DNA of 64,000 nucleotides from Bacteroidia bacterium (GTDB lineage Bacteria; Bacteroidota; Bacteroidia; Bacteroidales; UBA932): NCBI GenBank assembly GCA_030529945.1, contig JAUMVX010000001.1, positions 33,123 to 97,122 of the forward strand, read 5' to 3'. Shown piece by piece: positions 50,211 to 58,243 of this stretch (position 1 is its first letter; each line of letters starts with the position of its first letter). The notes under the pieces were generated by a model. It saw only the letters and a program-made list of their open reading frames with translations, ran no database searches and was not told where the DNA came from. The position numbers and the translations under genes were made by a program.

Positions 50211-52766
50211 TTAATATACGATATATTCTACTCTTCCTCCGCCGGCGATGGCCGAGAGAACCTGCTTCACTGATGAAGCGTCCACACTTTTCAGCTGAGC
50301 CTTGTACCGGCTCGCTATGTCCTTGCCCAGCGAATACCGCAGTATCGCCGCCTGCTCGATTCCCTCGCGGGACGCCCTCTCTCTCTCCAGCTCACTGCCC
50401 AGCCAGGTCTTGTGGAAATTCAGCTCCCTGTCACTTATCTTCATCGAAGCGATATCCGCGAGCAGAGACCTCAGCTGACTTATCGCCACCAGCGGATCCT
50501 CCGTGATAACTCCTTCCGGAAGACCATCCTCGGGAATCTGCCGCAGAGACAGATGCACGCTCATCCGCTCCGTCGGGAACAGTTCGTAGCGCCCGGTAAC
50601 ACTCACCGACATCCCCAGCTCCGGCAGTTCGGAGATGATTCTCTCCCGCAGAATCTTGAGAGCAATCCTGAAACTCATATCTCTTTCGGGGCTGAACGGC
50701 ATCGCGGCGGTGAGCGCCATATTTACGCCCGGCACTCCATCTCCCGTTTTCATCATCGGGGCCCATTCGGTAAAGGTCTGCACAGATGCCGGTGCGCTGA
50801 GACTTATCGCAGGTCTGACTGAGTGTCTGGACGAGGTCTCGAACCCTCCCAGATAGCGCATAAGCTGTTTCTTCAGCTCGAATTCGTCGAGATTGCCCGT
50901 CAGGATGAGCACTCCGTCCGAGCAGTTGCGCAGCTGCGCGCTGAAATACTCGTCCGCCCGCGCGGGCAGATCGTCCCCCAGAGCCGCCAAGTCCCGCACC
51001 GCCGTATATCTGTAGTCGGGAATCAGGAGGCTGTCCATAAGGACATCCAATGCCTCCCTCTCCTTCCGCTGCCCGGCGAGGACGGCGGCCGCGCTGCTTT
51101 TGAAGAGCGGAAAGGCCTTCCTTTCCATCTTCCGGCTCGACGCGGTGGAGACCAGAGCTTTCAGCACGAGCTGAAGACGCTCTGACGGAGCCTCGCCGGA
51201 AAGGCGCATATCCGACTCCGTGACAGTGCAGGACAGGGATACCTTATTAGCTTCCAGCATCGAGCGGAACGTGCTTCCCTCCAGCCCGGCTATACTGTAC
51301 AGGCTGAAAATGTCCTGCACGAAGCCGCCCTCGCCCCGGTGGAGCCCCGCCACTTTACTGTAGCCGCCGTTCAGCAGCAGGCAGTAACGGAAACTGCGCT
51401 CTGAACCGCTCTGCTTGTATATGACCCTCATCCCGTTCGAGAATGTCCACATCGTCCCGCCTGTGACGGGCTCCGCGACGGAGGATTTCAGCTTCACTTT
51501 CATCGAAGGTCCGGAAAGCTTCGAGCTGTCCGCCGCCACATTATGGAAGGAGGTATTGGCCGGGCTCTTGAGCCAGGCCGAAGAAAAGATGTCTCCGAGT
51601 TCCTCCACGCTCGGGCAGGAGGAGGTTGCGGGGGAGGTGAGGGAGAATTCCAGATTGGCCGAAGGCCCCAGAAGAGCGGAGATGAAAGAGTTGAAATACG
51701 GGACTTCGCGCTCGGCGCTTATCTTTCTGCTGCGCAGGTAATTGTCCTCTTCTTCGCAGGATGCGAGCGGGGCGGAGTAGAGGAAGGCGGAAATGCATCG
51801 CCGCTCGTGGCTTACAGGCTCTATGACGAAGAGTTCGCGAGCGAGGGAGTATTCCGCAGTACCGGCGCCTTTCTGGTCGAGGTCGGCGAAGATTTCGGCG
51901 CAGGCCTTCACCGCTTTTTCTATCTGCGAGGGCAGAGTCTTGACTGTCAGAGTGTATTTTTCGCACAGGGGCGAGTCGGCGCTGCTGCGGTATCGCCATT
52001 CCAGACCGCCGGACGCTATGCCGTGCAGTCGGAAATACTGGCTCACGCGGTGCTTTAATATGAATCCCAGCTCGGCTGCGAAAAGTTTCGTCACGGTGCT
52101 CTGGACGGTAGGCATCACGTCCGGGGGAGTTCTCGGAGAAGTGTAGCTTATGCTGAAAGCGGCCTCTTCACCCGAACTTTCGCGGTATCTGAGGACTTTC
52201 CCGCCGCTCGGCCTCCACAGCTGGGAGTTTCTTTCCGGAGACTTTTCGCGCGGGGTCACCATCATCGAGAAGACATCCATCCGCTCCCGGATCTGCGAAC
52301 TGTTCACATCTCCGCTGATGATGACCGCCTGCTCGTAGGGATAACGGCTGCCGAGGGCGAAAAGCATCAGAAGGGTGGTGTCCGTCACGGCAGAGTCGTC
52401 AGTGTGTACGCCACGGAGCCGGAAGATATTGCAACTGTCGGAATATGAGACGAATCCGTCATCGTTGTAGCCGATGCCCCGGCGTGAGAGAAACTCGTAG
52501 GGCTTGTCTTTCCGGAAGTTCGGCAGGTCGGAGAGCAGCTCGCGTGAAAGAGCCTTCTCGACGGGTCCTTTCTGCACCAGAGCGAAATCGGCATAGCCCT
52601 TGCATTCAGAATCCGTGACTATGTAATATGAAATGCCGCTCGGCAGCGTTCCCGTCACCGTGTCAGAAGCCTTGGGCAGTGATACGAGCTTCTGGGCGTC
52701 TGCGGAAAAGCCGAAAAGCAGAAGGAGGGCAGCGGCGGCTGCGGCCAATGTTCCGGGCAGTTTCAT
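50211..52766 (-). CDS. M16 (insulinase/pitrilysin)-like protein lacking the zinc motif
   Basis: An 851-residue exported protein (signal peptide ending FGFSADAQ). Fold and length follow the M16 family of two paired domains: LPSGISYYIVTDSECKGYADF at 42-62, a domain boundary near 400, and TFSNGMRVIYKQSGSERSFR restarting the second half. Where active enzymes have HxxEH just after the third strand, this protein reads VEKALSRELLSDLPNFRKDK, without His or the EH pair; no HxxEH was found elsewhere. It is likely a periplasmic pseudoprotease or a chaperone-like partner. Transcribed with DUF3109. Confidence 0.8.
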   Translation of the reverse strand: MKLPGTLAAAAAALLLLFGFSADAQKLVSLPKASDTVTGTLPSGISYYIVTDSECKGYADFALVQKGPVEKALSRELLSDLPNFRKDKPYEFLSRRGIGYNDDGFVSYSDSCNIFRLRGVHTDDSAVTDTTLLMLFALGSRYPYEQAVIISGDVNSSQIRERMDVFSMMVTPREKSPERNSQLWRPSGGKVLRYRESSGEEAAFSISYTSPRTPPDVMPTVQSTVTKLFAAELGFILKHRVSQYFRLHGIASGGLEWRYRSSADSPLCEKYTLTVKTLPSQIEKAVKACAEIFADLDQKGAGTAEYSLARELFVIEPVSHERRCISAFLYSAPLASCEEEDNYLRSRKISAEREVPYFNSFISALLGPSANLEFSLTSPATSSCPSVEELGDIFSSAWLKSPANTSFHNVAADSSKLSGPSMKVKLKSSVAEPVTGGTMWTFSNGMRVIYKQSGSERSFRYCLLLNGGYSKVAGLHRGEGGFVQDIFSLYSIAGLEGSTFRSMLEANKVSLSCTVTESDMRLSGEAPSERLQLVLKALVSTASSRKMERKAFPLFKSSAAAVLAGQRKEREALDVLMDSLLIPDYRYTAVRDLAALGDDLPARADEYFSAQLRNCSDGVLILTGNLDEFELKKQLMRYLGGFETSSRHSVRPAISLSAPASVQTFTEWAPMMKTGDGVPGVNMALTAAMPFSPERDMSFRIALKILRERIISELPELGMSVSVTGRYELFPTERMSVHLSLRQIPEDGLPEGVITEDPLVAISQLRSLLADIASMKISDRELNFHKTWLGSELERERASREGIEQAAILRYSLGKDIASRYKAQLKSVDASSVKQVLSAIAGGGRVEYIVY

Positions 52767-52822
52767 ATGACCAACATAAAGATATTTGCCTCGCCTGTAT
52801 AAATCGAAACAAAATCGTAGCG

Positions 52823-52830
52823 CAAAAGTA
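52823..52830 (-). promoter_or_regulatory. Promoter -7 element of the M16-like/DUF3109 operon
   Basis: Minus-strand TACTTTTG (+ strand CAAAAGTA), exact match, 56 bases before the ATG at 52766. Its partner on the other strand lies only 12 bases away, so the two promoters share upstream DNA. Confidence 0.66.
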
Positions 52831-52842
52831 AAATAAATTCGC

Positions 52843-52850
52843 TACATTTG
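52843..52850 (+). promoter_or_regulatory. Promoter -7 element of the TPR protein gene
   Basis: TACATTTG, exact TAnnTTTG, 42 bases before the ATG at 52893. Confidence 0.72.
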
Positions 52851-52892
52851 TCGGCAATTGGTCCGAAAATAATAAAACTAAATATCATCGTT

Positions 52893-53828
52893 ATGAAAAA
52901 AATCATCATTGTTTTAGCTTCTCTGGCCCTTTTCGCCGGAGTCGCTTCAGCCCAGGACATGGCTCAGGCCACCGAGACTTATAACAGCGGCGCGGCCGCT
53001 CTCTCGGACGGAGACAAGGCGAAGGCTCTCGAACTTTTCCTCCAGGCCCTTAAAGAAGGTGAAGCCTGCGGAGAGGACGGTGCGGAACTCGTGGGCAACT
53101 GCAAGAACATCATCCCTACCATCAAGCTTTCCATAGCCAAGGATTACATCAAGGCGTCAGATTTCGAGACTGCTCTTACCGCACTCGCTGAGGCCGTGCA
53201 GGCCGGAAAGACCTACGGATCCGACGAGGTTATCGCCGAGGCGGAGGAACTGATACCGCAGGTGAAGATGCAGAAGGCCACCGACCTCTATCAGGCGAAG
53301 AGCTTCGTAGAGGCTGCCGCAGCCTATAAGGAAGTTCTAGATGCCGAGCCTGCGAATGGTCAGGCCGCTCTCCGTATGGGTATGGCCCTGAATCAGGCCG
53401 GTGACAAGGACGGTGCCATAGCCGCTTTCGAGACGGCTGCCGCGAACGGTCAGGAGTCCGTGGCGAAGAAACAGATCAGCACCATCTTCCTCAAGCAGGG
53501 CGCTTCCCTGCTTAAGGCCAAGAAGTTCGCCGAGGCTGCCGAGAATGCCGTGAAGGCCACCGAGTATGACGACAATGCCCAGGCCTATCTCATCGCGGGT
53601 CAGGCATATCAGAACCTCAAGAAGTCTTCGGATGCGATAACCTACTACAAGAAGTATCTCGAGATATCTCCTGACGCGAAGAACGCAGGCGCGATAACCT
53701 TCGCAGTGGCCGCCCTCTATCAGCAGCTTGGCGACAAGGCGAACGCCCTGGAGTATTTCACCAAGATAGCTTCCGACCCTAAGTTCGGAGCTCAGGCGAA
53801 GCAGCAGATCGAGGCTCTGAAGAAGTAG
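52893..53828 (+). CDS. Periplasmic tetratricopeptide-repeat protein
   Basis: Start placed at ATG 52893 (MKKIIIVLASLALFAGVASAQ), a good signal peptide with cleavage after ASA; the frame is open for 15 codons upstream. 311 residues, of which nearly all the mature part is TPR: e.g. ATETYNSGAAALSDGDKAKALEL, AAAYKEVLDAEPANGQAALR, AQAYLIAGQAYQNLKKSSDAI and ALYQQLGDKANALEYFTKIA. It looks like a soluble or lipoprotein-free scaffold in the periplasm. Partner unknown. Confidence 0.82.
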   Translation: MKKIIIVLASLALFAGVASAQDMAQATETYNSGAAALSDGDKAKALELFLQALKEGEACGEDGAELVGNCKNIIPTIKLSIAKDYIKASDFETALTALAEAVQAGKTYGSDEVIAEAEELIPQVKMQKATDLYQAKSFVEAAAAYKEVLDAEPANGQAALRMGMALNQAGDKDGAIAAFETAAANGQESVAKKQISTIFLKQGASLLKAKKFAEAAENAVKATEYDDNAQAYLIAGQAYQNLKKSSDAITYYKKYLEISPDAKNAGAITFAVAALYQQLGDKANALEYFTKIASDPKFGAQAKQQIEALKK

Positions 53829-53844
53829 TCTTCCGCACACGAAT

Positions 53845-53875
53845 GTGATTGCTGAAGTTTTTTCGGGAATCACTG
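53845..53875 (+). repeat. Copy E of the GGAATCAC motif with an inverted partner
   Basis: TTTTTTCGGGAATCACT (53858-53875) lies 30 bases after the TPR gene stop in its orientation. GTGATTGCTGAA at 53845-53856 is a ten-of-twelve inverted match, so this copy can form a hairpin. Confidence 0.5.
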
Positions 53876-53892
53876 AAGGCGCTTAAGTTTCT

Positions 53893-55737
53893 ATGCGTTA
53901 TCTGGAACTTCTTGCACCTGCAAGGAATGCTGAAATCGGCATCGCGGCAGTGGACTGCGGTGCCGATGCGGTATATATTGCAGCGGAGGAGTTCGGGGCC
54001 AGAAAGGATGCCGGAAACAGTGTGGAGGACATCGGGCGTCTGTGCGGGTATGCGCACCGCTACGGAGTCAGGGTCTTCCTCACACTGAACACCATACTCT
54101 ATGATGATGAGCTTGAGCGCGCACACTCCCTGATGCTGCGCTGCCGGCAGGCGGGCGTGGACGCTTTCATCGTGCAGGACACCGCCGTGATGACGTGGAA
54201 AGACATAAAAGTGCCGCTGCACGCTTCCACACAGTGTTCGATCCGCACGCCGGAGGACGCACGTTTCTACGAGAGCCTCGGATGTTCGCGTCTTGTGCTC
54301 GAGCGTGAGCTTTCTCTCGAGCAGCTGAGGCGCATACGCGAGGCGGTGGACTGCGAGCTGGAGTTTTTCGTCCACGGTGCGCTCTGCGTCTGCTATAGCG
54401 GACGCTGCTATCTTTCCGAAAACATAGCCGGCCGCAGTGCGAACCGGGGAGCCTGCATCCAGGCCTGCCGCTCGCTATATGACCTCGTGGACTCCTCGGG
54501 CCGCACTCTGGTCCGCGATAAGGCGCTTCTGTCCCTGAAGGACTACCGCCTTCTGGAACGCCTCTGCGACCTGGCAGCGGCCGGAGTGGACTCTTTCAAG
54601 ATAGAAGGCCGTCTGAAGAACGCCTCTTATGTGAAGAACGTGGTCAGAGAGTATTCCCTCGCGCTTGACGGCCTGGTCGCCAAGTATCCTGACCAATATG
54701 CCAGGGCCTCTTTCGGCCGCGTGAGCGGGGGCTTTATCCCCGACAGCCGCAAGACTTTCAACCGGGGCTACACCTCACTCTACATAGACGGGCGGCGGGG
54801 GAAGTGGTCTTCTATGGACGCGGCTAAATCTATGGGCGAGCCTGTGGGTCAGGTCATTTCCGTCCGCGGGAAAGGCCGCGCCGCGATGGAGATTCTGCTG
54901 CGCCCGGAAGAGGGCGTCGTACTTCAGAACGGGGACGGGCTGTGTTTCGTCTCGAAAAGCGGGGTGACAGGTTTCCGTGCGGACGTGTGCGAGGGGAACC
55001 TCATCCTGTGCAAGTCCGTGGACGGCCTCTCGAAAGGGACTCGCCTTTGGCGCAATGTCAGCGCCGCCTTCGAGCGGGAGCTTGAGAAAAATATTTGCCT
55101 TCGCGAGATTCCCGTGTCGCTCTCGCTGGAGATCAGCGGCGGATTCCAGTTAGACATCCGCGCCCGCAGCGAGGACGGACGGCAGGTGTGGAGCCCGTTC
55201 CGTCTCGATGTGGACAAGGCCGAGAACCGCGAGCGGCAGCTCTCGCTGATAAGCGGGCAGCTGGGCAAGCGCAGCTCCATCTACTCTTTCCGGGTGGATG
55301 AAATGAAGGTCACGACAGCCGGAGGCTGCCTTCCGCTGCTGAGCGCCGCAACCCTGAACGCCATACGCCGTCTCGTTGCGCAGGACCTTGATGCTCAAGC
55401 CTGTAAGATGCGCCCGCTCGGGGGAGCTCTCCCTCGGGACGGGGTGGAAGCTCCGAAGGCCGATTATACGGCCAATGTGGCGAATTCCCTCGCCCGCTCC
55501 CTCTACGCCTCGCACGGCCGGGGTGATGTGGCTCCCGCGTATGAGCTTTCCCGTCCCGGCGGAGCCGAGCTGATGCGCACCCGCTACTGCATAAGATACG
55601 AATTGGGGCTCTGCCCGCGGCATCAGGGAGCGAAGGATAGCGGAAAACTGTTTCTTGTGAACAACGGCCGCCGTTTCGCTCTGGGTTTCGACTGCGGCAG
55701 CTGCGAGATGACCGTCTACGAGGCCGACTGTGAATGA
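53893..55737 (+). CDS. U32-family protein, RlhA-like (rRNA hydroxylation) candidate
   Basis: A 614-residue protein of the peptidase U32 family, with the signature ELEFFVHGALCVCYSGRCYLS and the nearby cysteines in RGACIQACRSLYDL that bind an iron-sulfur cluster in the family. The extra C-terminal domain (about 330-600, DUF3656 type) and length place it near RlhA, the enzyme that hydroxylates C2501 of 23S rRNA, rather than the shorter TrhP, which modifies tRNA U34. No protease motif was seen. It is followed 7 bases later by dusB, another RNA-modification gene, which fits. Confidence 0.82.
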   Translation: MRYLELLAPARNAEIGIAAVDCGADAVYIAAEEFGARKDAGNSVEDIGRLCGYAHRYGVRVFLTLNTILYDDELERAHSLMLRCRQAGVDAFIVQDTAVMTWKDIKVPLHASTQCSIRTPEDARFYESLGCSRLVLERELSLEQLRRIREAVDCELEFFVHGALCVCYSGRCYLSENIAGRSANRGACIQACRSLYDLVDSSGRTLVRDKALLSLKDYRLLERLCDLAAAGVDSFKIEGRLKNASYVKNVVREYSLALDGLVAKYPDQYARASFGRVSGGFIPDSRKTFNRGYTSLYIDGRRGKWSSMDAAKSMGEPVGQVISVRGKGRAAMEILLRPEEGVVLQNGDGLCFVSKSGVTGFRADVCEGNLILCKSVDGLSKGTRLWRNVSAAFERELEKNICLREIPVSLSLEISGGFQLDIRARSEDGRQVWSPFRLDVDKAENRERQLSLISGQLGKRSSIYSFRVDEMKVTTAGGCLPLLSAATLNAIRRLVAQDLDAQACKMRPLGGALPRDGVEAPKADYTANVANSLARSLYASHGRGDVAPAYELSRPGGAELMRTRYCIRYELGLCPRHQGAKDSGKLFLVNNGRRFALGFDCGSCEMTVYEADCE

Positions 55738-55744
55738 CTGAGAT

Positions 55745-56779
55745 ATGAAGATAGGGGATATTGATCTGGGTTGTCAGCCGGTGCTTTTAGCACCGATGGA
55801 GGATGTGACCGACGCATCTTTCCGCATTCTGTGCAGGGAGCAGGGGGCGGCTATGGTATACACCGAGTTCGTACCCTCGGACGGTCTTATCCGCGATGCG
55901 GCCAAGGCTATCGCCAAGATGCGCACCATCCCGCAGGAGGCTCCTGTGGGCATTCAGGTCTATGGCAATATCCCGCAGTCTATGGTGGAAGCCGCCAGGA
56001 TGGCGGAGAACGCCGCCGAAATAGCCGGAGGCTACGGCTGTGACCTGGTGGACATAAATTTCGGCTGCCCGGTAAACAAGATTGCCGGCCGGGGAGCCGG
56101 CAGCGGGATGATGCGCGAGCCGGACAAGATGGTCGCCATCACCCGTATGATAGTCGATGCCGTCCGCAAGCCTGTCACGGTAAAGACCCGTCTGGGCTGG
56201 GACGAAAACAGCAAGATCATAGTGGAGCTTGCGGAAAGGCTTCAGGACGCCGGGATCAAGGCTCTCACCATACACGGGCGCACCCGCTGTCAGATGTACA
56301 AGGGCGAAGCCGACTGGACCCTTATCGGGGAGGTGAAAAACAATCCCCGGATGCATATCCCCATCATCGGTAACGGAGATGTCTCCACTCCGCAGCGCGC
56401 CCGCGAATGTTTCTCCCGTTATGGCGTGGACGGGATAATGGTCGGCAGGGCCTCCTTCGGCCATCCTTGGATTTTCCGCGAGATGAGGCATTATCTGGAT
56501 ACGGGCGAGCTGCTGCCTCCGCTGTCCGTGGCGGAGAGAGTCTCTCTCGCCAAGCGCCATCTCGCCCTTTCCATAGAACTGAAGGGGGAGAGCAGGGGAG
56601 TCTTCGAGATGCGCCGTCACCTGTCCTGCTATTTCAAGGGCCTTCCCGATTTCAAGGAAACCCGCATCCGTCTGGTAACAACTACCGATGTATCTGAACT
56701 GTACGACACTCTGGACTATGTCGCCGGGCGTTGGGGTGACACTCCTCTCGAGAATCCTGTAGGAGTTTACGGGATATGA
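55745..56779 (+). CDS. dusB: tRNA-dihydrouridine synthase B
   Basis: A 344-residue flavoprotein on a TIM barrel: LAPMEDVTDASFR at the start, DINFGCPVNKIAGRGAGSGM with the catalytic Cys, KTRLGWD, IHGRTRCQMYKGEADW and IGNGDV, then a C-terminal helical domain. It reduces uridine in the D loop of tRNA. Start ATG 55745 is 7 bases after the U32 gene. Its end is flush with the convergent lpxK. Confidence 0.92.
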   Translation: MKIGDIDLGCQPVLLAPMEDVTDASFRILCREQGAAMVYTEFVPSDGLIRDAAKAIAKMRTIPQEAPVGIQVYGNIPQSMVEAARMAENAAEIAGGYGCDLVDINFGCPVNKIAGRGAGSGMMREPDKMVAITRMIVDAVRKPVTVKTRLGWDENSKIIVELAERLQDAGIKALTIHGRTRCQMYKGEADWTLIGEVKNNPRMHIPIIGNGDVSTPQRARECFSRYGVDGIMVGRASFGHPWIFREMRHYLDTGELLPPLSVAERVSLAKRHLALSIELKGESRGVFEMRRHLSCYFKGLPDFKETRIRLVTTTDVSELYDTLDYVAGRWGDTPLENPVGVYGI

Positions 56780-57913
56780 TCAGGAGAGTGAGGACAGAAG
56801 GGCGGAGCGGAAGAGCCGCTCTTCTTTTTCGCTGGAGAAAGCAGCCCGTATCGGGACATAGAAAAGTCTTTCTTTCAGATGCTCGGAGACAAAAGGACAG
56901 TCCAGCAGGCGCTGAGCATCCTTTTCGGTAGTGATGAGCGCAGCGGTAGGATACTCGCGTACGGCGGCCCCGATGCCGCAGATGTCCGAACGGGTGAAGC
57001 GGTGATGGTCCGGGAATGACAGGCAGCGCACTATTTTATAGCTGTCACTCAGGAACATACGCAGCGGCGTGTCATCAGCGATTCCCGAGAAGAGGATAGC
57101 CTTTTTCGAGTATATATAGCGTGGATTTCCGGACTCATAGACCTCTTTCGGAGTCTGATACTCTATTCCGGTGAAGAATACCTTTATGCTCTTGCCTTTT
57201 CCGGTGAAGGCCTCGCAGGTCCCGGGATTGTAATCCTTGAGGCCGAGTTCCCTTACTGAAGTCTCGCGGTCGCTGTCTTCCAGATATTTGGGACATTTGG
57301 TGACGATGACGATGTCTGCCGCATCGATTCTGGACGGAAGGTCACGAAGATGTCCCAGAGGCATCAGGGAGTCTTTCGTGAGGGGACGCGTGTACGGACT
57401 CAGGACTATATTGAGCGAAGCTCGCAGTGCTCTGTACTGGAAGGCGTCGTCAAGTACGATGAGGTTTGCTGCGGGCATTTCCTTGTCGAGGCAGCGGCGT
57501 CCCTTGCGGGAGGTCTGAAGGCCGGACGGGTCGGTGAGAAAGGCGCAACCCTCGATTCTGTTCTTGTCCACCGCCACGGTGACGGACGGAAAATTCTTCT
57601 TCATCTGCATAGGCTCGTCGCCGAAGAGGCTCGCGCTGCCGTCGGCGGTCACCTGCTGGAACCCCCGGCTATGCCGCTTGTAGCCGCGCGAAAGCACGGC
57701 TATGTTCTTCTGCGACCACTGCCCGCTGGAGAGCAGCGTTCTCAGAATCATCTCGGTGTGGGGCGTTTTCCCCGTGCCTCCCACAGCTATGTTGCCCACG
57801 CAGACCGTGGGTACCGGAGCCTTTGCGGATTTGAAGAGGAATCCGTGGTCGTAGCAGAAATGGCGAAGTCTCAAGGAGAGGCTGTAAGGAAAAAGAAGTA
57901 TTCTGTCTATCAT
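56780..57913 (-). CDS. lpxK: Tetraacyldisaccharide 4'-kinase
   Basis: A 377-residue kinase with Walker A VGNIAVGGTGKTP (41-53), LDDAFQYRAL and the FSGIADDTPLR segment; a short membrane-binding N-terminal helix (LLFPYSLSLRLRHFC). It phosphorylates the lipid A precursor. Its last base touches the end of dusB with no gap; no terminator lies between. Together with lptE this confirms an LPS-bearing outer membrane. Confidence 0.93.
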   Translation of the reverse strand: MIDRILLFPYSLSLRLRHFCYDHGFLFKSAKAPVPTVCVGNIAVGGTGKTPHTEMILRTLLSSGQWSQKNIAVLSRGYKRHSRGFQQVTADGSASLFGDEPMQMKKNFPSVTVAVDKNRIEGCAFLTDPSGLQTSRKGRRCLDKEMPAANLIVLDDAFQYRALRASLNIVLSPYTRPLTKDSLMPLGHLRDLPSRIDAADIVIVTKCPKYLEDSDRETSVRELGLKDYNPGTCEAFTGKGKSIKVFFTGIEYQTPKEVYESGNPRYIYSKKAILFSGIADDTPLRMFLSDSYKIVRCLSFPDHHRFTRSDICGIGAAVREYPTAALITTEKDAQRLLDCPFVSEHLKERLFYVPIRAAFSSEKEERLFRSALLSSLS

Positions 57914-57962
57914 ATAAAGTACCTTCCGGACCGGAAAGCTGCAATCAGCCCAATCCGCAAGG

Positions 57963-57970
57963 CAAATTTA
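57963..57970 (-). promoter_or_regulatory. Promoter -7 element of lpxK
   Basis: Minus-strand TAAATTTG (+ strand CAAATTTA), exact TAnnTTTG, 49 bases before the lpxK ATG. Confidence 0.65.
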
Positions 57971-58065
57971 CGAAAAACTGCATAATTCTGTCTGAAGAAG
58001 AAATATTTGAACCTGAAGATCCTTCACAAAAACTTACCATCTGATTTTTTCATCATCACATAAAG

Positions 58066-58105
58066 CGAAAACCTCGAGCCAGAATATAAAGGCTCGGGTT
58101 TTTCG
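58066..58105. terminator. Terminator-like hairpin before the palindromic repeats
   Basis: CGAAAACCTCGAGCC (58066-58080) pairs with GGCTCGGGTTTTTCG (58091-58105) with one bulge. On the minus strand it comes 140 bases after glnN; it may end glnN transcripts, or be part of the repeat block. Confidence 0.5.
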
Positions 58106-58234
58106 TCATTGCCGGCCCCGACCGGCAATCCCTTCGAGACCACGAGATGCCCGAGCACGTCGGGCATGACGGAACGCGCAACCTTCGTCATTGCCGGCCT
58201 CGACCTTCGTCATTGCCGGCCCCGACCGGCAATC
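58103..58234. repeat. Cluster of REP-like palindromic units
   Basis: Two identical 28-base units (58103-58130 and 58207-58234) starting TCGTCATTGCCGG and containing the palindrome ATTGCCGG..CCGGCAAT; a truncated third unit (58185-58205); and between them a different hairpin ATGCCCGA/TCGGGCAT (58147-58167). Such units are dispersed repeats in many GC-rich genomes. This block fills the gap between lpxK and glnN. Confidence 0.75.
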
Positions 58235-58243
58235 TGAAATTTC

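Noticed and set aside
53893-55737. Annotation as a collagenase-type peptidase U32
   Set aside because: The family is now known for RNA hydroxylation in the long form; no protease motif was seen and dusB is the neighbour.
58066-58234. Possible CRISPR array
   Set aside because: Repeats are palindromic, only two full copies, uneven spacing, no cas genes.
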